A stretch of 6,540 nt of DNA, from the NCBI GenBank assembly GCA_903834675.1, contig CAILKC010000504.1, forward strand, positions 1-6,540. The letters are read 5' to 3'. The notes beneath the pieces were generated by a model. The model was not told the origin of the DNA. It did no database searches and saw nothing but the letters and a program-made list of their open reading frames with translations. A program made the position numbers and the translations under genes. Origin of the DNA: an uncultured Victivallales bacterium (lineage in GTDB: Bacteria; Verrucomicrobiota; Lentisphaeria; Oligosphaerales; JAFGRS01). Of this stretch, positions 1-6,540 are shown piece by piece; within the stretch, counting starts at the first letter, position 1; every line of letters starts with the position of its first letter.

Positions 1-134
1 AGGACGTCTGAGGCCTGGGCTCCGTTCGGCCGCCCCGAAGACGTGTAAGGACGTCTGAGGCCTGGGCTCCGTTCGGCCGCCCCGAAGACGTGTAAGGACG
101 TCTGAGGCCTGGGCTCCGTTCGGCCGCCCCGAAG
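1..134. repeat. 47-bp perfect tandem repeat, 2.85 copies
   Basis: Copies lie at 1-47, 48-94 and 95-134; the last stops after 40 bases. I see no mismatch between copies. Each unit carries the inverted pair ACGTCT (offset 4-9) and AGACGT (offset 39-44), and an inner hairpin TTCGG-CCGCC-CCGAA (offset 25-39). Across each unit boundary the same arms form a tighter hairpin, AGACGT-GTAAGG-ACGTCT, for example at 39-56. The window starts at a unit boundary, so the true copy number is unknown. The third copy ends inside the palindrome GCCCCGAAGGGGC of the adjoining REP-like element, as if the array grew out of that element's flank. There are no variable spacers, so it is not a CRISPR array. It could be a real short tandem repeat or an assembly artefact at a contig end. 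Confidence 0.95.
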
Positions 135-169
135 GGGCACAATTCCTCAGCCCAGGGCAACGCCCTGGG
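126..169 (+). repeat. REP/BIME-like palindromic element, copy A
   Basis: Two perfect palindromes are separated by 12 bases. The first is GCCCC-GAA-GGGGC at 126-138. The second is CCCAGGGC-AAC-GCCCTGGG at 151-169, an 8-bp stem with a 3-nt loop. Both motifs recur at 248-303 with complementary loops, so this is one member of a dispersed repeat family and not chance GC-rich sequence. Similar intergenic palindromes are, from memory, abundant in Planctomycetota and Verrucomicrobiota; that link is recollection and not shown by this window. Such elements are usually linked to RAYT-type transposases, none of which is present here. Confidence 0.7.
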
Positions 170-247
170 AATGGAACCCAAAACGAGATTGAGCCCTGCC
201 GGGGCGGCATACCGACAGTCCATGGGCACCGCGCGGCCAGGTATTGC

Positions 248-303
248 GCCCCTTCGGGGCTGAGAATCTGGGGTATGCGCGGTACCCAGGGCGCTGCCCT
301 GGG
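248..303 (-). repeat. REP/BIME-like palindromic element, copy B (inverted)
   Basis: This copy holds GCCCC-TTC-GGGGC at 248-260, the exact reverse complement of the palindrome at 126-138. It also holds CCCAGGGC-GCT-GCCCTGGG at 285-303, with the same 8-bp arms as 151-169 and a different loop. Read on the minus strand the loops become GAA and AGC, matching copy A (GAA and AAC), so the two copies face opposite ways as in a BIME. The order of the two palindromes is swapped relative to copy A, and the spacing is 24 bases instead of 12. This suggests two overlapping phases of a longer alternating unit. It lies in the non-coding stretch upstream of the DUF1846 gene. Confidence 0.65.
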
Positions 304-328
304 CTGACGAATGTCAGCCTTTCAGGCT
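303..328. repeat. Two overlapping small hairpins beside REP copy B
   Basis: GCTGAC-GAAT-GTCAGC (303-318) forms a 6-bp stem. AGCCT-TTC-AGGCT (316-328) forms a 5-bp stem. They share bases 316-318, so both cannot form fully at once. They directly abut the palindrome ending at 303 and are probably part of the same repeat family, since I recall this combination from other genomes. A regulatory role is not shown, and the gene start is nearly 280 bases downstream. Confidence 0.45.
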
Positions 329-338
329 TGGAGTTGCT

Positions 339-355
339 GCCGGTTTTCGACCGGC
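339..355. repeat. Short inverted repeat GCCGGT/ACCGGC
   Basis: GCCGGT-TTTCG-ACCGGC is a perfect 6-bp stem with a 5-nt loop. It is the last clear palindrome of the repeat cluster before the upstream region of the DUF1846 gene. It may be the distal end of the REP-like element. It has no following T-run, so it is not a standard terminator. Confidence 0.4.
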
Positions 356-604
356 ATTCAACCTGCGCGTCGTCGGGCGTAGCTTCCTGAGGTCTGTGCC
401 TCGCCTGCCCCTGGCAACCGGTCTGCACGCCGTTGTTTTGGCTGCCGCCAGCGGTTGATTTCTGCCCGTGCCGCTCCATGTTTGACGCCGTTCTGGTCCC
501 GGTCGTGTCGGGGTTTGGCCGGGCATGACGGGCTCGTACGACTGGGGAAACCCGGCAGCATGGGAATCCTCCCCCCCAGGCGATCCCGCCGGAAAGGCGC
601 CGCG
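356..604. other. Non-coding stretch upstream of the DUF1846-carB pair
   Basis: About 250 bases with no reading frame I would call a gene. Frames open on the minus strand run across the repeats or are antisense to the downstream gene and resemble no protein I recognise. The plus frame continuous with the DUF1846 gene is open back to 455, but its translation there is arginine-rich and unlike the family. No convincing -35/-10 pair was found. A purine run GGAAAGG at 591-597 serves as the ribosome binding site for the start at 605. Confidence 0.55.
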
Positions 605-2119
605 ATGCAGCAGCAGGGCTTCGACAACGAGCTCTACCTCGAAGAGCAATCTCAGTATATCGTCGAACGGGCCAAACTGTTCGGCAATAAACTCTATCTC
701 GAGTTCGGCGGCAAGCTGGTGCATGACTTCCATGCCGCCCGCATCCTGCCGGGGTTCAACCCCAACGTCAAGATCCGCCTGCTGGAACGCCTGCGCGACA
801 ACGCCGAAATCGTCATCTGCGTCTTTGCCGGCGACATCGAGCGGCGCAAGACGCGGGCCGACTTCGGCACCACCTATGACTTGGACGTGCTGCGGCTGAT
901 CGATGACCTGACCCGACGCGACATCCTGGTGCGGGCGGTCGTGGTCACCCGCTACGACGGCCAGACCTCCGCCGACGCCTTCATCCGCCGCCTCGAACGC
1001 AACGGCATCCGAGTCTACCGGCACCGCGCCATCCGGGGCTACCCGGCCGAGGTGGCCCGGATCGTCAGCCCCGAGGGCTACGGCGCCAATCCCTTCGTCG
1101 AGACCGAACGGCAAGTGGTCGTGGTCACCGGCCCCGGCCCCGGCAGCGGCAAAATGGCGACCTGTCTCAGCCAGGTCTACCACGAACACCTCCGGGGCGT
1201 CCGGGCCGGCTATGCTAAGTTCGAGACTTTCCCCATCTGGAATCTGCCCCTCAAACACCCGGTCAACGTCGCCTACGAAGCCGCTACCGCCGACCTCGGG
1301 GACTTCAACCAGGTCGACCCCTTCCACCTGGAAGCCTACGGCACCACCGCCATCAACTACAACCGCGATGTCGAGATCTTCCCCGTCGTCAAGCATATCC
1401 TGCGCCGCATCATGGACGAAGAGCGCGTCTATAAGTCCCCCACCGATATGGGCGTCAACCGCGCCGGCTTTGCCATCAGCGCGGACCACGTCGTCCAACT
1501 CGCCGCCGTCCAGGAGGTCATCCGGCGCTACTTCCGCTACCAGTGCGAGTACAAGATGGGCCTCACGGAGCAGAGCACGGTGGATCGGGTGAGCGTCCTG
1601 ATGACGGAACTGGGCTGCACCGAGACGGACCGGGCCGTGGTGGCGCCGGCCCGCCAGGCGGCCGAGCAGGCCCGCGAACAGGGCCGCGGTCACGATGGCA
1701 TCTTCTGCGGCGCCGCCATCGAACTCCCTGACGGCCGCCTGGTCACGGGCAAAAACTCGGCCCTCTTGCACGCGGCGTCGGCCTGTGCGCTGAATGCCAT
1801 CAAGGAACTGGCCGGCATCCCCGACGCCATTCACCTGCTCTCGGCGCTGGTCCTGCAATCGGTCAGCGAGATGAAGACGAAAATCCTCAAGGGCGGACAG
1901 GTCAGCCTCAACCTCGAGGAAACGCTCATCGCCCTGAGCGTCAGCGCCGCGGCCAACCCCATGGCGCAGGCGGCGCTGCAGCAATTGGAACGGCTCAACG
2001 GCTGCGAAATGCACCTGACCCATATCCCCACCCCCGGCGACGAGTCCGGCCTGCGCCGACTCGGGGTCAACCTCACCTGCGATCCGAATTTCAGTAGCAA
2101 GTTCTTGCATGCGGTGTGA
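605..2119 (+). CDS. DUF1846/UPF0371 family protein, 504 aa
   Basis: This is a complete member of the DUF1846 (UPF0371) family, soluble cytoplasmic proteins about 500 residues long whose function is not established. Recognition rests on family blocks in order: start GFDNELYL (5-12), LYLEFGGKL (30-38), YDLDVLRLID (91-100), the glycine-rich loop TGPGPGSGKM (175-184), KFETFPIWNLPLKHPVN (205-221), DPFHLEAYG (238-246), YKSPTDMGVN (276-285), and a C-terminal LGVNLTCDP (486-494). The loop looks like a Walker A motif but has Met after the Lys, so nucleotide binding is only a suggestion. No signal peptide or membrane segment is seen. The ATG at 605 has GGAAAGG 7 nt upstream, and its N-terminus matches the family; in-frame ATGs at 455 and 560 would add sequence foreign to it. 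The stop lies 28 nt before carB, so the two are probably co-transcribed. Confidence 0.93.
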   Translation: MQQQGFDNELYLEEQSQYIVERAKLFGNKLYLEFGGKLVHDFHAARILPGFNPNVKIRLLERLRDNAEIVICVFAGDIERRKTRADFGTTYDLDVLRLIDDLTRRDILVRAVVVTRYDGQTSADAFIRRLERNGIRVYRHRAIRGYPAEVARIVSPEGYGANPFVETERQVVVVTGPGPGSGKMATCLSQVYHEHLRGVRAGYAKFETFPIWNLPLKHPVNVAYEAATADLGDFNQVDPFHLEAYGTTAINYNRDVEIFPVVKHILRRIMDEERVYKSPTDMGVNRAGFAISADHVVQLAAVQEVIRRYFRYQCEYKMGLTEQSTVDRVSVLMTELGCTETDRAVVAPARQAAEQAREQGRGHDGIFCGAAIELPDGRLVTGKNSALLHAASACALNAIKELAGIPDAIHLLSALVLQSVSEMKTKILKGGQVSLNLEETLIALSVSAAANPMAQAALQQLERLNGCEMHLTHIPTPGDESGLRRLGVNLTCDPNFSSKFLHAV

Positions 2120-2132
2120 TAGCCAACGGCCC

Positions 2133-2144
2133 AGGAGGACGGAG
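2133..2144 (+). promoter_or_regulatory. Ribosome binding site of carB
   Basis: AGGAGG at 2133-2138 sits 9 nt before the ATG at 2148, followed by a second GGAG at 2141-2144 only 3 nt before it. The strong site lies in the 28-nt gap after the DUF1846 stop. It decides in favour of 2148 over the in-frame ATG at 2109, which lies inside the upstream gene. Confidence 0.75.
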
Positions 2145-2147
2145 CAG

Positions 2148-5348
<3,201 letters not shown>

Positions 5349-5358
5349 GACGCTGGAG

Positions 5359-5391
5359 CTGCGCCCCCGTCGCTCAAGGCGGGGGCGGCAG
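5359..5391. terminator. Strong hairpin between convergent stop codons
   Basis: The left arm CTGCGCCCCCG (5359-5369) pairs with the right arm 5380-5391, giving about 10-11 G+C-dominated pairs with one bulged G (5388) and a 10-nt loop. It begins 11 nt after the carB stop and overlaps the last codons of the minus-strand gene. Its place between converging genes suits a two-way terminator or a 3' stabilising stem. There is no T-run on either side, so it is not a textbook intrinsic terminator. Confidence 0.4.
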
Positions 5392-5859
5392 ACCCAGGCC
5401 GGCGGCCGTCGCCGCGGTCGCCGGGGCGCGCAGACGCAGGATGCGGCCCGTGTTGCGATACTGCAGGGCAAAGTCGCCGCCGGGCAGACGGGTCAACCGC
5501 ACCGCGTCCGAGCCGAGGCTCTTCCAGACCCCCGGCGTGAGGGCCACCGCAATGCCCCCGGGCAGCACCAACCGGTAACGATACCCGATGCGGGCGCTGG
5601 CCCCCTCGGGGTCGCTGATGCGGCCGGACGTGTGCACCGTGGAGCTGCCCACATCCAGAACCGTGCCGACGTCGCGGGTCGTGAAGCCTGACGGAATCGA
5701 GGGCGCGTAGGAACTCGTCCCTTGCCCGCTGGTCACCTCGGGCTCAGTCCAGCCGTCCGGGAAGGACCGTTCCGTGACCACGCGCAGGGTGGCGGAGTCC
5801 GCCACCAGGCCCATGGCGGCCGCGGCTACGAAGACCAACACCCAACGCATGGTCAACAT
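5374..5859 (-). CDS. Predicted secreted protein of unknown function, 161 aa
   Basis: I do not recognise a family. The N-terminus looks like a Sec signal peptide: Met-Leu-Thr-Met-Arg-Trp, then a hydrophobic Ala/Val-rich core (about residues 6-20), with likely cleavage after DSA (21-23). The mature part is rich in Gly, Ser, Thr, Val and Arg, has no cysteine and no further membrane segment, and looks beta-rich. It ends in an Ala/Thr-rich stretch and a Gly-Leu-Pro-Pro-Pro-Pro tail. Codons prefer G or C in third position throughout, which supports a real gene. The start at 5859 has GGGAG (plus-strand 5867-5871) 7 nt upstream; the in-frame Met at residue 4 (5850) is the alternative. It converges on carB with a 25-nt gap between stop codons and is probably a separate unit, with a candidate promoter at 5914-5942. 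Confidence 0.72.
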   Translation of the reverse strand: MLTMRWVLVFVAAAAMGLVADSATLRVVTERSFPDGWTEPEVTSGQGTSSYAPSIPSGFTTRDVGTVLDVGSSTVHTSGRISDPEGASARIGYRYRLVLPGGIAVALTPGVWKSLGSDAVRLTRLPGGDFALQYRNTGRILRLRAPATAATAAGLGLPPPP

Positions 5860-5913
5860 CGTCGTTCTCCCGGCGCAAGATCAGACCGACGACCCGCTAC
5901 CTACTACCCAGTC

Positions 5914-5942
5914 AGTGTAACCTCGAACCATCCGCACCGCAA
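5914..5942 (-). promoter_or_regulatory. Candidate sigma70-like promoter of the secreted-protein gene
   Basis: Read on the minus strand, TTGCGG (plus 5937-5942) and TACACT (plus 5914-5919) are separated by exactly 17 bases. They match 3 of 6 and 4 of 6 consensus positions. A start site near 5906 would leave a leader of about 47 nt, with the ribosome binding site at 5867-5871 and the start codon at 5859. Position and spacing are good but the boxes are weak. Sigma-factor preferences of this organism are unknown. Confidence 0.35.
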
Positions 5943-5967
5943 CCGTCCCCACGCCGCCCCCAGGGCG

Positions 5968-6023
5968 GGTTACGGTCTGGGGGATTACGGCTTGCCTCAG
6001 GTTACGGCCGGGGGGATTACGGC
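5968..6023 (+). repeat. Imperfect direct repeat, 32-bp period, next to truncated pyrC
   Basis: Positions 5968-5991 and 6000-6023 match at 22 of 24 bases, offset by 32; the mismatches are at 5976/6008 and 5978/6010. The hexamer TTACGG occurs four times, at 5970, 5985, 6002 and 6017, with spacings of 15, 17 and 15. The repeat ends about 25 bases before dihydroorotase homology begins. It may mark a rearrangement or deletion point, or simply be low-complexity intergenic DNA. Confidence 0.6.
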
Positions 6024-6047
6024 GGAGACCGCCGGCTCCAGGGGATC

Positions 6048-6540
6048 GACCACTGCGAGGACCCGTACCTGGCCCCCGGAGCTGGCGTGAACGAGGGCGA
6101 AGTCAGCGCCCGCCTGGGCCTTCGCGGCGCTCCCGCCTGCGGCGAGGCCATCCAGGTGGCGCGCGACTGCCTGCTGGCCCAGTATCTGGGCGTGCCCATC
6201 CATCTGGCGCACATCTCCAGCAAGATGAGCGTGGACGTCATCCGCGAAGCGAAAGCGAAAGGCGCTCCCGTCACGGCGGAGACCTGCCCGCACTACCTGA
6301 TCCTCACCGAGGAGGCCTGCGAGAACTACGACACCGCCGCCAAGGTGAACCCCCCGCTGCGCACCCGGGCGGACCAACAAGCCTTGCTTGCGGCCCTGGA
6401 GGACGGCACCATCGACGTGCTGGCCACCGACCACGCTCCCCACGCCGCCCACGAGAAGGAGACCCCCTTCGACGAGGCCCCCAACGGCATCTCCGGGCTG
6501 GAAACGGCCCTGTCCGTCACCTGGGAACTCGTCGCGCGCG
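6048..6540 (+). CDS. pyrC: 5'-truncated dihydroorotase, runs off window; probable pseudogene or assembly break
   Basis: Dihydroorotase closes carbamoyl aspartate to dihydroorotate, the third step of pyrimidine synthesis. The frame matches class I (PyrC/amidohydrolase) enzymes from DHCEDPYL (6048 on) through GVNEGEVS, GEAIQVARD, HLAHIS, AETCPHYL, KVNPPLR, ATDHAPH and GISGLETAL, and is still open at 6540. The retained metal or active-site residues are His of HCED, His of HLAHIS and Asp of ATDHAPH. Upstream, the N-terminal ~170 residues, with the HxH metal motif and the catalytic-site Asp of the DDG motif, are absent, and no other frame nearby supplies them. The frame stays open upstream but its translation is unlike the family and has no ATG, GTG or TTG from 5961 on. 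The first possible start is GTG at 6087, with GGAG 5 nt before it, after the HCED motif. An active enzyme is not expected. The C-terminal end lies beyond the window. Confidence 0.85.

Noticed and set aside
1..134. CRISPR array
   Set aside because: The 47-bp units are directly tandem with no variable spacers between them, and no cas gene is present.
175..184. Canonical Walker A ATPase motif in the DUF1846 protein (residue positions)
   Set aside because: GPGPGSGKM lacks the first Gly spacing and the Ser/Thr after Lys of GxxxxGK[ST], so ATPase activity is not claimed.
147..479. 110-aa minus-strand reading frame
   Set aside because: It runs through both REP-like palindromes, has low-complexity composition and matches no family I know; it is a frame opened by GC-rich repeats.
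433..483. Promoter for the DUF1846-carB pair
   Set aside because: TTGTTT, TTGATT and TTGACG boxes occur, but none has a convincing -10 at 16-18 bases; matches are no better than expected by chance.
455..604. N-terminal extension of the DUF1846 protein to the ATG at 455 or 560
   Set aside because: The added residues do not resemble the family, whose members begin close to GFDN; 605 has a suitable ribosome binding site.
2109..2147. Upstream in-frame start for carB at 2109
   Set aside because: It overlaps the end of the DUF1846 gene and lacks CarB-like residues; 2148 has an AGGAGG site and the usual CarB N-terminus.
5997..6452. 151-aa minus-strand reading frame
   Set aside because: It is antisense to the dihydroorotase sequence, which shows many conserved motifs on the plus strand.

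Overview
This is a GC-rich bacterial window (roughly two-thirds G+C by eye) holding four protein-coding features and a dense cluster of palindromic repeats. The organism cannot be fixed from so little. The intergenic palindromes at the left end resemble repeats I associate with Planctomycetota, Verrucomicrobiota and related environmental lineages, so a member of that broad group is a low-confidence guess. The left edge lies inside a perfect tandem array and the right edge cuts a gene, so neither end is a natural boundary.

Layout. Positions 1-134 hold 2.85 perfect copies of a 47-bp tandem repeat. Positions 126-355 hold two REP/BIME-like palindromic elements in opposite orientation, followed by smaller hairpins. 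Positions 356-604 have no gene I can support. Positions 605-2119 (+) encode a complete DUF1846/UPF0371 protein. After a 28-nt gap, 2148-5348 (+) encodes a complete carbamoyl-phosphate synthase large subunit (carB). Converging on it is a 161-aa predicted secreted protein of unknown function (5374-5859, -), and a strong hairpin lies between the two stop codons. A putative promoter for the minus-strand gene and a short 32-bp-period repeat fill 5860-6047. From about 6048 to the window end (+) is a dihydroorotase (pyrC) reading frame that begins abruptly at the central HCED motif and lacks the N-terminal ~40% of the enzyme.

How the genes fit together. CarB makes carbamoyl phosphate for arginine and pyrimidines, and dihydroorotase is the third step of pyrimidine synthesis, so the window touches a pyrimidine locus. 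Neither carA (the glutaminase subunit CarB needs) nor pyrB is present. The DUF1846 gene sits where carA would often be and is probably co-transcribed with carB. The pyrC remnant is separated from carB by the minus-strand gene. It is either a decayed or rearranged copy or an assembly junction, and as written it could not encode an active enzyme.

I found no convincing new defence, mobile or RNA-based system. The points most worth a second look are the structured tandem-repeat/REP cluster, the abrupt 5' truncation of pyrC beside a small repeat, and the DUF1846-carB pairing without carA.
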